From Henckelia pumila (taxonomy: Eukaryota; Streptophyta; Magnoliopsida; Lamiales; Gesneriaceae): DNA of 64,000 bases. Every line of letters starts with the position of its first letter. The stretch's first letter is position 1. The stretch spans positions 140,694,062 to 140,758,061 of the forward strand of contig NC_133123.1 in NCBI RefSeq assembly GCF_033568475.1, written 5' to 3'. Shown one piece after another: positions 1-10,860 of this stretch. The position numbers were made by a program, and so were the translations under genes. The notes under the pieces were generated by a model. That model saw nothing but the letters and a program-made list of their open reading frames with translations, ran no database searches and was not told the origin of the DNA.

Positions 1-1
1 T

Positions 2-289
2 AACTCATCTCAAAAGAACGTCGCGAACCACCCACCAAAAAGGCAGCATGAAAACCCGAGTGAAAATGAAAATCACTCAAAAAGATCTGAGAGTGTTTGT
101 TATAGATGTGGCACTCCAGGACATTGGTCACATATTTGTCGAACCCCTGAGCATCTATGTAAGCTTTATAAAGAATCGACAAAAGGGAAAGGAAAAGAGA
201 CCAATTTTGTTGAAAATAGTGACCATTTAATTGGCTCAACTAGTTTCAATGCTGCAGATTTTTTGAATGATTTCGAAGACATTGATTAA
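2..289 (+). pseudogene. copia gag, C-terminal fragment with CCHC zinc knuckle
   Basis: Frame 2 is open from the first base to a TAA at 287-289. It holds one retroviral-type zinc knuckle, CX2CX4HX4C, starting with the TGT at 98-100 and followed by a Lys-rich then acidic tail. In copia elements this domain binds element RNA during packaging. The start of gag is outside the window, so its state there is unknown; the visible part has no stop. About 115 bases separate it from the first ATG of the pol frame, which lies in another frame. Confidence 0.8.
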
Positions 290-403
290 AATATTGGTGG
301 GACTATATTGTAACAAATTTGTATTTTTAATGCATTCTTGTATTATAAAGCATGTTATATTTTGCATTTGTATTGTAATTAATTTTTCTTTATTGCATTT
401 TTT

Positions 404-3400
404 GTGAAGTTTGATATGGAAAATGCTATGAGCAAACATGGAAATAATATCATGGAAATTTTCATACCAGATAGTGGTACAACACACACTATTCTGCGAG
501 ATGAAAGATATTTCTTGGAAATAAAACCAACAAAAATAATGGTGAATACCATATCAGGTCCTGTAGACTTGATTGAAGGTTGTGGAAAAGCACATTTTTT
601 GTTACCTAATGGTACAAAATTTCTGATAAATGATGCTTTATATTCACCACAATCGAAAAAAAATTTGTTGAGTTTTAATGACATATACTCTTATGGGTAT
701 GATACTGAGACGATAACTGATGGAAATCAGAAATATATGTGTCTTACCACATATAAATCAGGAAAGAAATATGTGGTTGAAAAATTATCAATGCTCCCTA
801 CTGGATTGCATTATACACATATAAGGCCAATCGAATCAAATATGGTGGTTAATAGTTCTTCAATATTAACAAATTGGCATGATCGATTGGGACATCCTGG
901 TTCAATAATGATGCGAAGAATTATTGAAAATACGCATGGTCATCCATTGAAAGACCAGAAGATCTTTCAGAATAATAAGTTTCAATGTAAAGCATGTTCT
1001 CTTGGAAAACTTATTATAAGACCATCATCAGCTAAAATCCAAACAGAATCACCCATATTTCTTGAACGCATTCAGGGTGATATTTGTGGGCCAATTCATC
1101 CACCATGTGGACCATTTCGATATTTTATGGTATTGATAGATGCTTCTAGCAGATGGTCACATGTATGCTTATTGTCAACTCGGAATGTGGCATTTGCAAG
1201 ATTAATGGCTCAAATAATAAAATTGCGGAATCAATTTCCAGATTATACAATCAAGAAAATAAGACTTGATAATGCTGGAGAATTTACATCCCAGACTTTC
1301 AATGATTATTGTATGTCAATGGGAATCACTGTTGAACATCCTGTAGCCCATGTTCATACGCAAAATGGATTAGCTGAATCATTGATTAAACGTCTACAAC
1401 TGATTGCTAGACCAATGATTATGAAAACAAAACTCCCTATTTCTATATGGGGACATGCAATTTTACATGCTGTGGCATTAATTCGCATCAGACCAAGTGC
1501 ATATCATAAATTCTCCCCATTGCAACTTGCATTTGGTAAAGAACCAAATATCTCTCATTTGAGAATTTTTGGATGTATGGTGTATGTGCCTATTGCACCA
1601 CCTCAACGATCAAAAATGGGTCCTCAAAGAAAAATCGGTATTTATATCGGTTATGATAGTCCATCAATCATTAGATATCTTGAGCCTCAGACAGGCGATG
1701 TGTTTACAGCACGCTTTGCTGATTGTCATTTTAATGAAGAAATCTTCCCAGTGTTAGGGGGAGAAAAGAAACACATCGAAAAAGAAATCACATGGTATGT
1801 ACCATCATTGTTACATTTGGATCCAAGGACCAAACAATGTGAGAAAGATGTACAGCAAATTGTGCACATGCAAAGAATTGCAAATCAAATGCCAGATGCA
1901 TTTGCAGACACAAAAGGAGTAACAAAATCATATATACATGCTGTAAATGCCCCTGCTCGAATTGAAATTCCAAAGAAACAAATTGAAGACACTCATGATG
2001 TCATAAAATGCTTGAAGCGTGGAAGACCAGTCGGTTCCAAGGATAAAAATCCTCGGAAAAGAAAAGGCATAGAGAAACACGACGATCATAAAATAGAAAA
2101 TGGTGTTCCAGAAGAATCACCTGATGATGAAAATATTCTGTCAGAACCACAAACTGACGAGAATCGTGAAATCTCTATCAATTATATTAATACTGGAAAA
2201 ATATGGAACCGAAAAGACATAGAAGACATTGATGAGATATTTTCTTATAATGTGGCTTGTGACATCGTAAATGAAAATGAGGATCATGAACCAAAATCTT
2301 TTGGTGAATGTAAAACTCGTCATGATTGGGCCAAATGGAAAGATGCCATTCAGGTTGAATTGGATTCGCTGAATAAACGTAATGTTTTTGGACCTATAGT
2401 CCTCACACCTGAAGGTGTAAAACCTGTTGGATACAAATGGGTTTTTATTCGAAAGCGAAATGAGAAAAATGAAATAGTCAGATATAAAGCTAGACTTGTT
2501 GCACAAGGTTTTTCTCAAAGGCCTGGAATTGATTATGAAGAAACGTATTCTCCTGTTATGGATGCAATTACGTTTCGATATTTGATTAGTTTTGCAGTGT
2601 CTGAAAATTTGGAAATGTGTCTTATGGATGTTGTTACAGCTTACTTATACGGATCACTTGATAGTGATATATACATGAAAATCCCTGAAGGATTTAAGAT
2701 GCCTGAAGCACAAAGTTCAAAACCCAGAGAATTTTATTCTGTAAAATTGCAAAGATCATTATATGGGTTGAAGCAATCAGGCCGAATGTGGTATAATCGG
2801 CTAAGTGATCACTTGATGAAAAAGGGATATGTAAATGATTCAATATGCCCTTGTGTTTTTATCAAGAAAACAACATCCGGATGTGTAATTATTGCTGTAT
2901 ATGTTGATGATTTAAACATCATTGGAACGAATAAAGAAATTCAAGAAGTTATGATGTACTTGAAGGAAGAATTTGAAATGAAGGATCTTGGAAAAACCAA
3001 GTATTGTCTGGGTTTGCAAATCGAACAAAAAGAATGTGGAATTTTTGTTCACCAGACAAATTATACAGAAAAGATCCTTAAACGTTTTAATATGGATAAA
3101 TCAAATCCATTAAGTACTCCAATGGTCGTAAGATCATTAAACATAGAAATTCCGTCCATGTGGAGATGATGAAGTTATTCTTGGTCCAGAAGTACCATAT
3201 CTAAGTGCCATTGGTGCCCTTATGTATCTTGCAAATTGCACTAGACCTGATATATCTTTTGCTGTAAATTTATTGGCAAGATTCAGTTCATATCCAACAA
3301 AGAGGCACTGGAACAGAATTAAACATATATTTCGTTATCTACGAGGAACAACAGATTTGGGACTTTTGTACTCAAAAGACACCAATCAAAGTATCATTGG

Positions 3401-3890
3401 TTATGCTGATGCTGGATATTTATCTGATCCACATAAGGCACGTTCTCAAACCGGATATGTATTTACTCGTGGAAGCACCGCAATTTCTTGGCGTTCACAG
3501 AAACAAACACTCGTAACAACTTCATCAAATCACGCTGAGATTATTGTGCTACATGAAGCAAGCCGTGAATGTGTTTGGCTAAAATCAATGACACAACATA
3601 TCCAAACTTCTTGTGGATTATCAGTAGACAAGAAGCCTGTGACGTTGTATGAAGACAATGCTGCATGTATTGCTCAAATGAAAGAAGGATACATCAAAAG
3701 TGACAGAACAAAACATATACCCCCAAAGTTCTTTGCCTACACTCAAGAGCTTGAGAAGAATAAAGATATTGATATCTGTTATATTCAATCAAGTGAGAAC
3801 TCATCAGATCTCTTCACAAAGGCACTTCCCACGACGATATTCAGAAAACATATATACAACATTGGGATGCGCAATCTGCGGAATATGTGA
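404..3890 (+). pseudogene. copia pol: protease-integrase-RT-RNase H, frameshifted
   Basis: The first open stretch (404-3169, 921 codons) begins with an aspartic protease motif (DSGTT, residues ~24-28). Then come a GAG-pre-integrase segment (HDRLGHPG, ~160), the integrase core with its catalytic Asp in LDNAGEF and Glu in QNGLAESL, and a copia RT domain with the active site YVDD (~835). Near 3147-3165 a single-base shift moves the frame. The remainder, including RNase H (YADAGY ~60 residues in) and the copia tail, continues to 3890. The broken junction falls between RT and RNase H. Apart from that lesion, long open reading is kept, so the copy is not very old. Element polyproteins are cleaved by their own protease and act in the virus-like particle. 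Confidence 0.93.
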
Positions 3891-4055
3891 AGAATCACTC
3901 ATATTAACATGAGGGGGAGTGTACGTGGCTGCACTCTTTTTCCCTTACTATGGTTTTTATCCCACTGGGTTTTTCCTAGTAAGGTTTTTAACGAGGCAGT
4001 ATAAAACACGTAATGAAGACAGTCATCATATCACGATCATCATCACAAGGGGGAG

Positions 4056-4331
4056 TGTTGAAAAATATTATTATTATTAATATTATGTTGAATATTGAAT
4101 GTTGAATGTTGAATATTGAGTTGTAAAATGTGGAAAATTAGTGTGTGATGATGTAGATGATGATGTATTTATTTTTGGACTAATCTCAAATGTGGATCTA
4201 TAAATAGGTCTTCATTTGTGATGAAAAATACAATTGAAGTTGAGAGAAAAATATTATAAAGTGTAGAGTTTGATATATTTTGAGTTTTGGAATATTTACT
4301 TTTTACCGTAAATTTTTACTTTTTCACAACA
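4056..4331 (+). repeat. 3' LTR of the copia element
   Basis: It starts TGTTG directly after the purine tract and ends ACAACA, giving the TG...CA borders of an LTR (276 bp). It contains a TATA box, CTATAAATAG, at 4198-4207, and a run of short TGTTGAATATTGAA-like repeats near 4084-4125. The partner LTR is outside the window. Confidence 0.8.
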
Positions 4332-4507
4332 ATTTTTATAATATTTAATTTTTTAATTAAAAACCCCGAAGATTATTTTCTGAAATTTCCCCAGCCGAAA
4401 AACTACTAGTAAAAAGATTTGGTTTTTGTTTATGTGAGGCCTAATATTTATCTATTTATAGATTAGAAACAAAAGCTAAAAGTTATTTGATACCTAGTGT
4501 TCTGTAG

Positions 4508-4603
4508 GTGGCATGACGGATTTTGATTAGTTAAAATCAGTGGATTCCACGTGGACCTCATTGATTTTAACCAATCATGGGGTTACACGTCGCCACAAGG
4601 TAA
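4508..4603. repeat. imperfect palindrome centred on CCACGTGG
   Basis: The left arm (TGGCATGACGGATTTTGATT, then AGTTAAAATCAGTGGATT) pairs imperfectly with the right arm (CTCATTGATTTTAACCAATC and on to CGCCAC). The centre at ~4548 is an 8-bp perfect palindrome containing the G-box core CACGTG. Size and arms resemble a small MITE, but I found no clear target duplication. Confidence 0.45.
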
Positions 4604-5227
4604 AACCGACATATACACCAATGTTTTGCTTGTAAAAGACTAAAAGTTACAAAAAGCTTATTTTACACAGACATAGACACATCCAGTATTTTGCTTGGAA
4701 AAATACAATTCAAAATGGCAAAGCTCTTGTTTGCTAAAAATTCTTAACACCGACCCTTTTAAAAAAAAGTATTTATTATTCGATGATATCATTTACATTC
4801 AATAATCATTCATACTTTTATATAATCATCAATTTTATATAATCATCAAAGTTCTGTATTTTCTTTCCATCATAAAAGTTTGAATTCTTACGCTAACACA
4901 CAATCAGAATTATATTATATTTAAATATACCAAAAGATTTCAACCAAGTTTCAGTTGAATTGAATTAAAATTCAAAAATCAAACTAATTTAGTTTCTAAA
5001 GACATTTATTTCTTCAATTTAATAATTTTCAACCAAAAAAAGTTCAACTAAACTCTTGCCAAAACATTTTGAGAAAATGATATAGACTCAAAATTCAGAC
5101 TTATCCATGTAAAGCAAAATATTTTGTTGCGAATGACCAAGAAATTGAGGAATTGCTTCAGATTTCGACATATGAGTTTCAAACAATTATCTAACTTCTA
5201 AGAGCTCAATCAACGACAGCAACTTAG

Positions 5228-5515
5228 TTACAAATCCCAAACGTGTGAAGTTACATTTAGGGTAATAGATACACATATACAACAAACATTTACAATGTAT
5301 CGAGATTTAAAAATACAAACAGAACGTAGATAAACAACATAGAATGGGTAGTCGCAATCCCAATATGACATTTCTCCACATGGTTGTTGATCCAAAAATT
5401 TGACGGGTAGTACTAAATCCAAGAGTTCCAGCAATCGCTCTCTTTCTATGTCTCGATACTTTTGAACTTGGCCTTTAACTACAAGATTGAACGGATGAGT
5501 TTTAAGCACCTAAAA
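5228..5515 (-). other. unrecognised exon-like open reading frame
   Basis: On the minus strand an AG acceptor (TTTTTAG) near 5510 leads into an open frame of about 93 codons. The start is protein-like and charged (VQKYRDIERERLLELLDLVL, then LDQQPCGEMSYWDCDYP) and passes into a hydrophobic, probably non-coding tail. I do not recognise the family. It could be a relic exon of a degraded gene or gene fragment, or a final exon of something joined by splicing. It lies about 800 bp downstream of the IPK1 stop on the same strand. No donor or other exon could be paired with it. Confidence 0.25.
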
Positions 5516-6329
5516 ATGTCATCACCTAAAAATGTCATCGACCAATGATAGTGAGAACAGGGCAATCCAAGGAAACTATTATGCTAATGAATGATCTTAA
5601 TAAATTATGCAAGACATGAAGCATAAACTAAGTCATTATTATACAGGAAAATGTATCAAGTTTACAAAAAAATCAATTCTTCTTTTGAATTTTAACTATA
5701 AATCATGAAGATGAAGTTGTCGCAGCCTCAACATCGTTAAATATTAAACAATCAAACAAAACAAATCGAGTTGAACACGGTCAATTTTTCATATTTGAGC
5801 TTTAACTCAAACTTTTTAACCGACTTAAAACTCAAAAATAAAATAAAATAAAATATTTTGAGCTCAATGTAATGGACGTAAAAAAAAGGTAACACCAAGA
5901 GGCTTTCAAGCATTCTAGAGATCACTTGAACTGAGCGGAATTCTCTAGAAATCAATTATACATTATTTCTAAGTCCTTCCTTTTTAGAACATTCTGGAAT
6001 TTGGTGGATTAATCTTTGTGTTCACTCGTAAATATCTAGTAAAATACCCAAGGAATATTCACTAGACTTAATCTCCATCGTATGATTAAATTTATCTTAG
6101 TTGTTCATTCTTGAGAGTAGTAGTATAAATAGGCATCTCACCATTTCATTTGTAATGGTTCAAATAATGCAATGGAAATATTGTTTTTTCGCAATAACTG
6201 AAGTGTAAGATTTGCAAAAGAAAATGGAATGGAAAATTCAATACAAAACATGAAATGAAACAATAATTAATGCGAAGTACCTGACATTGTATTTGCATTT
6301 TGACGTTGGAGAATTTCTTTGGCATTGCA

Positions 6330-9300
6330 TCAATACGAATTTGATGACTTACCATTTTCAAATTCTTGCACATTTTTTTCTCTTTGGATATAATTACCTA
6401 CTATTCGTTGATCCAACTCATAGTAGTACTCCATTTTCTTCAATGGCTTCATATCCAGATCGATGAAAGATGCCTAAAGGATTTCAAACTTGGTTAGCAA
6501 TGATATTTTTAGAAAATGACACTATACAGCTAAGAACAAATTTTTGAAAAGATTGCCAGGGGTGAAGGTATTTTCAATCGAAACCTGAAACTACAGTAAT
6601 ATCTAGATGTCTAGCGGAAAAATTAAAAAAACTTGTCATTGTTAAAAAGGGAAAAACAAAAGTACTTTTATGAACTTATCTCTAAATATTCAAGTCCAAT
6701 CAACATGATCACAATACATAACCACAATTATTTTAGCTGCAAATATTCAAGTCCAATCAACATGATCACAATACATGACCACAATTATTTTAGCTGCAAA
6801 AAAATCGTATCCAAAAGAAAACAAAACCTCTACATGAATCCTCTACCTACTGAATTGACTTCAAAACTAACCATTAATAACCATTAATGATAGGACAACT
6901 GTGAGTGATTTTACCTTGTAATGAAAACTTTGATTGGTTGAATCCAAATAAACCACGTCATACGACGATCCTTGATCCATATTACTTGTAGATCTAAAAC
7001 TAATCATCATACTTAGGTCCTTGGCCGTAGAAGATATTAAGTAATCTCTCACAATTTTTAAGCTTTCATGCATTGACATTGAATGCAAGGTTGAATACTT
7101 TCCTGTCTGTATTTTTTCACCTTTTTCCCGACACACTACACAAGGCTGAGAAATTATGTCGTAGTACGCATGAATGGCTCCTTCAATGTCAATAATATCA
7201 AGCTTCTGTACTTCAAGCAACCGATTTAGCAAACCAGAACTGAAAACTGCCTCGGCCACAAGTTCCAAAAAATAATTTGTATGCATCCCATTTTTTGCAA
7301 GAATGACGTGTTTGAGGGCATCATCAAATGCTTGGTCAACGGTGCAATTGGTACTATCAGCAGCATCCAGGCCTCCAAATCTTAATGCACCATTAAGAAA
7401 AACCCGGAAATTATTCTGAGGCGTCAGGAAAAGGGACTTAATTGCTTTTTGTACTCTATCCTTGGATCCCGAAAATAAATCTAGTGGGTTATATTTGCTT
7501 ATTTGTGGCACCTAGATAGATTCATTCACAAAATCCATTAGTAACATGAATGAAAACTAGTAAATGTATAGTTATAAGGCGATAGGTTAGAACCATCATA
7601 TTTTTTTCTATGGGATTTGAGAAATGCAATGGTAAATTTATTACAAAAAGTCATATCTTAGTAAGCCTGGGGGTAGGAGGATTGTAGTTCAGATCTGTGG
7701 AAGTGTTACCTTTCCTTGATGTAGTCTCAGAGCTTGATGCATTTGAAAACGAGTAATTCTCTTTTTGACAACATTTTCTTCTGCAATAAATTGGGAAGTA
7801 GGAAGAAATCCACATTTCGGCTGTATTTTTAGAAAAAGAGACCAAACGGAAGATGTCATAATCTTTGAGAAAGAATGGTCTTAACTTTGTTGGTCATTCC
7901 TGGGAAAAAAATCATTGACTCTAGATCGCGAAATTACCAAACATCCCGCCAACTCAAATATAAAATCATCATTTTCAAACACAATAATTACCTAATCTCT
8001 ATTTTCCACTAGAATCATTTTCATGCCATCAAACACTGCATATCAAAACAACTATCAAACAAATTAACCAAATATCATGTCGATATTTTCTTCTTCCACT
8101 TCTCTCATTTTTCTCAAATAACTTGAGAAATTATTAGAAGCAAATATGTGTAAACTGCAAGGAACTCCATGTATGCATTCATTTTTTGTCAAATATCTTG
8201 AGATGTGAAAAATTAGATGCAACTTATATCCTTAACACGATAGGTATACACGTGCAAGGAACACAACATTCAAAACATATGACATAAGAAATACCTTAAT
8301 CTCCACAGAGATGCAAATGATATGAAATACGAAATACCTTAATCTCCACAGAGATGCAAAAATCCTCCTTGAACATACCTGAAACTGAAGATTAGACCAT
8401 GATTAGGGAATTGATTATCCAATATGACACTAATTTAACAAGGAATACAGCTCCATAGGGTCCAAATTGTTTTCTTGATCATCCAAAAAACTCAATTCAA
8501 CCGAGATGATTTCACAAATCATGTGTGATTAAACTACCTCAATTACATAGTCTGATAGTCATATGAAATTATGTACATTTTGTGGTTGAAAAGTTTATCT
8601 GCATTTCTATTTGTAACCTTTTTTGGTTGAATCTCATAAAGTCTACTTGGATGATTTTTAATTAATCCCTTCACACCGAACATTTAAAAAAAAAAAGGCA
8701 ATCAGATAACATGAAGATTTCTTTGATATTGATAATAGAACTTACAAAAAGTTATCTTTCTCTCCAAACAGTAAGCTAGACATATTTCAAGAATATTTTT
8801 TTCAATTAGCAATATTTTATGACCTCATCTGTGTCTTTAGCTATAAAAAAGTAGAATAACACGGCCAGAGCATTTCCAAAATCCAACACCCACAAAACAA
8901 TATTGTTTAAAGGTAAAATGTTGTCATATCCATAGACAAAAAAAAATATGGGTCATGAAGAATTGGTTTCAGCAAAGGATAGATCTGATAAAGATGAGAT
9001 ATAAATGAATATCTGTCCAGACAACCTAGACAAAGATTCATTTGGTGAGCAGACAACCTAGATTAAGAATAGCACAAATAACAATTCATTTTTTACAAGA
9101 ACGCTAGAAGGAAGCTCGTACCAAGAGGAAATACTGAATGGTCAGCAATAAGAAGAACTGAGTCACATAGGGGATTGACTTTGGCATCATCAACACGCCA
9201 AGAAGGACGGGAATGAAGAACCCTATTTTCGACTGCCTCCAAAAATTCTCTTGATACAAGAACACGAATCTGCCAAAAGCCATGACCAGATACAATATAT

Positions 9301-10556
9301 TAGTTCAGAGGAAATAATGACATAAATCATTTTCTATATTACGTCAACTCAATAGATGTTTTCTCTTCCATTTACTGATCTCATCAGCAGAACAAATGAC
9401 ACGTGACATTTATTACAAGTCCATCTATTACTTAAAAAATATGTATTAAGCGACTAAATGGTGATACCAAGTTGTAGGCCAATAGGCCATACAACAAGTA
9501 CATCACTTCATGCATCATTAAAAGATGTAGAGAGTTTGTGAAACGAGGCTATATTTTTACCAGTTACAACGCATATAAAACATGGAATGGTACCCTTAGA
9601 TCCAAAAATGGACAAGCAATGATAAAACAGGTGTGTACTGAAGGATAAACAAGCATAACAAGCAAATGGAAGGAAAAAAAGGTGCGATTTATGTATTTGG
9701 TGAGCAGAATTCATGATGATCATGGTAATAATAAATAGTTGAAATGAGAATAAAATTAGAGGTTAGTTGCAAGAGCAACAAGATTTTCCTTCAGAACTGA
9801 CATGGCAACAACTTACCCCCGCATCAACATGCTCAGGACCCAACAAAGGGCACATGATTTGTTGCACATACAGTTGCTCTACAATTTCCCTTGTAGGGGC
9901 TGAGGCAATGCCTGCCACTTCTCCCCACAGGACGTATTCATGTTTGGTTAGAGCTGAATGACCATTCCCATATTCAGATCCATTCCTGGAGACCTTTTGA
10001 ATCCTTAGAACCTTTCCAATCTAGAGAGAGTAAAAAAATTATATAACTCAGACATCTGTAGGACAAAAAACATCTACCTCTACCATCAAAATTGTATTCC
10101 AAGGTCTTAATATTAGTAACACAAATATATACAGTCCAAAATTTCAAAGCAAAATATTTAAAAAAAAATTATGTTATTAGCAAGAAAAAGAAAGGATATT
10201 TTTCAGACCTTTCATCCACTACCATTAATTACAAACATTAAACAAGCCAAGCTCCAAAATTTACATAGCAGCTTGCATGGACAGCAAAGGTGGTCTTTTT
10301 AAAAAAGCGACAAAATTTCAACTGATCCTTCGTACGGAAAATGCCAAAAACGATGTGGTAAAGATGAAAACATGCATATATATCATCTGCTCAAAGCCAA
10401 TTAAACAAAACCAAAGGAGAGGGGTGGGGGAAAGAAAGAAGAAGAAAAAGGTACAAATTTCGGAGAATTTCCACAGTACGCAAGAACCAAATTGACAGCT
10501 CCTTCAGCTCTATAAGCCCATTCCACCGCGTCATTTGCCTGTAGAACCATCTCCAT
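6330..10556 (-). CDS. IPK1: inositol-pentakisphosphate 2-kinase (seven exons)
   Basis: This enzyme adds phosphate to the 2-position of inositol 1,3,4,5,6-pentakisphosphate, making InsP6 (phytate). Exons on the minus strand are 10556-10455, 10020-9817, 9269-9122, 8378-8338, 7820-7710, 7511-6915 and 6473-6330. All introns are GT-AG and phases fit, giving 448 codons and no internal stop; plant IPK1 is about 450. Visible marks: nucleotide-binding loop [12 protein letters not shown] (~16-27), [10 protein letters not shown] (~93-102), substrate-site motif VEIKPKCGFLP (~162-172), RFQMHQ (~190), [10 protein letters not shown] (~210), and catalytic TAKD with Asp at ~367. Candidate zinc ligands H316, C326, C329 and H345 match the plant pattern, with three extra residues before the last. 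Exon 4 is only 41 nt. The ATG at 10556 aligns with the family start; an upstream in-frame ATG lacks family similarity. Domain roles are recalled family knowledge; exon joins are my reading. Confidence 0.95.
6684..6797. repeat. 57-bp tandem duplication in the last IPK1 intron
   Basis: Two nearly identical units (6684-6740 and 6741-6797), each starting AAATATTCAAGTCC and ending TTTTAGCTGC, differ at about one base. They lie inside the 441-bp intron 6 and do not touch its splice sites. Confidence 0.9.
8288..8360. repeat. 43-bp tandem duplication copying the exon 4 donor of IPK1
   Basis: The 30-bp stretch GAAATACCTTAATCTCCACA plus GAGATGCAAA occurs at 8288-8317 and again at 8331-8360, a period of 43 bp. 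The right copy is the 3' end of exon 4 with its GT donor. The left copy lies inside the intron and repeats the donor and the codons for ISVEIK. Use of the left copy as a splice donor would add 43 nt and shift frame. Confidence 0.85.
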
Positions 10557-10860
10557 CAGCTGCCCACAACACACACAGTACACAATTTTTGTCACCACAA
10601 GAAACTCAACACGGAATTAACATTATGCATTCAATTTAGAGTCCATATTTGCTGGGATTTTACCTCAAATCAAAATTGAAACTGATTAATGGAGATTTTA
10701 GGGCTACTTAGAGGAGTGAGAGTAGCGTATGTTTTGACTCGTGAGTACCAAAGAGAAAGTGGTTTGTTTTTTTTTTTTTTAATTAAGGTTTATATTCAAA
10801 TTTTGTTTAGTTTAAAGATTTTGTTGACTCTCTGTTTTTAAAAAAGAAAAATAATTTATA
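10557..10860 (-). promoter_or_regulatory. upstream region of IPK1
   Basis: This is the 5' flank of the first coding exon. It should hold the 5' untranslated region and promoter. I cannot point to a convincing TATA box. A long poly(A/T) run lies at ~10765-10785. The boundaries are arbitrary. Confidence 0.35.

Larger units (their letters stand above)
1..4331 (+). mobile_element. Ty1/copia LTR retrotransposon, 5'-truncated by the window edge
   Basis: The end of gag with a CCHC knuckle is followed by protease, integrase, reverse transcriptase and RNase H in the order PR-IN-RT-RH that defines Ty1/copia. After pol come a short untranslated stretch, a purine tract (AAGGGGGAG just before 4056) and one LTR. 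The 5' LTR and most of gag lie left of position 1. The pol frame is broken once, so this copy is not autonomous. Lineage within copia was not assigned. No target duplication can be checked because the left end is missing. Confidence 0.93.
4332..6329. other. AT-rich spacer between the copia element and IPK1
   Basis: No recognisable gene is complete here. It holds an imperfect palindrome (4508-4603), one exon-like ORF (5228-5515) and, next to 6330, the 3' untranslated region of IPK1 on the minus strand. The rest is simple AT-rich sequence in which I see nothing. Confidence 0.6.

Noticed and set aside
7985..8030. Candidate IPK1 exon 4 reading ILVEN on the minus strand
   Set aside because: It gives a stop before the donor and a poor match. 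The exon at 8378-8338 fits phase, splice sites and the family motif.
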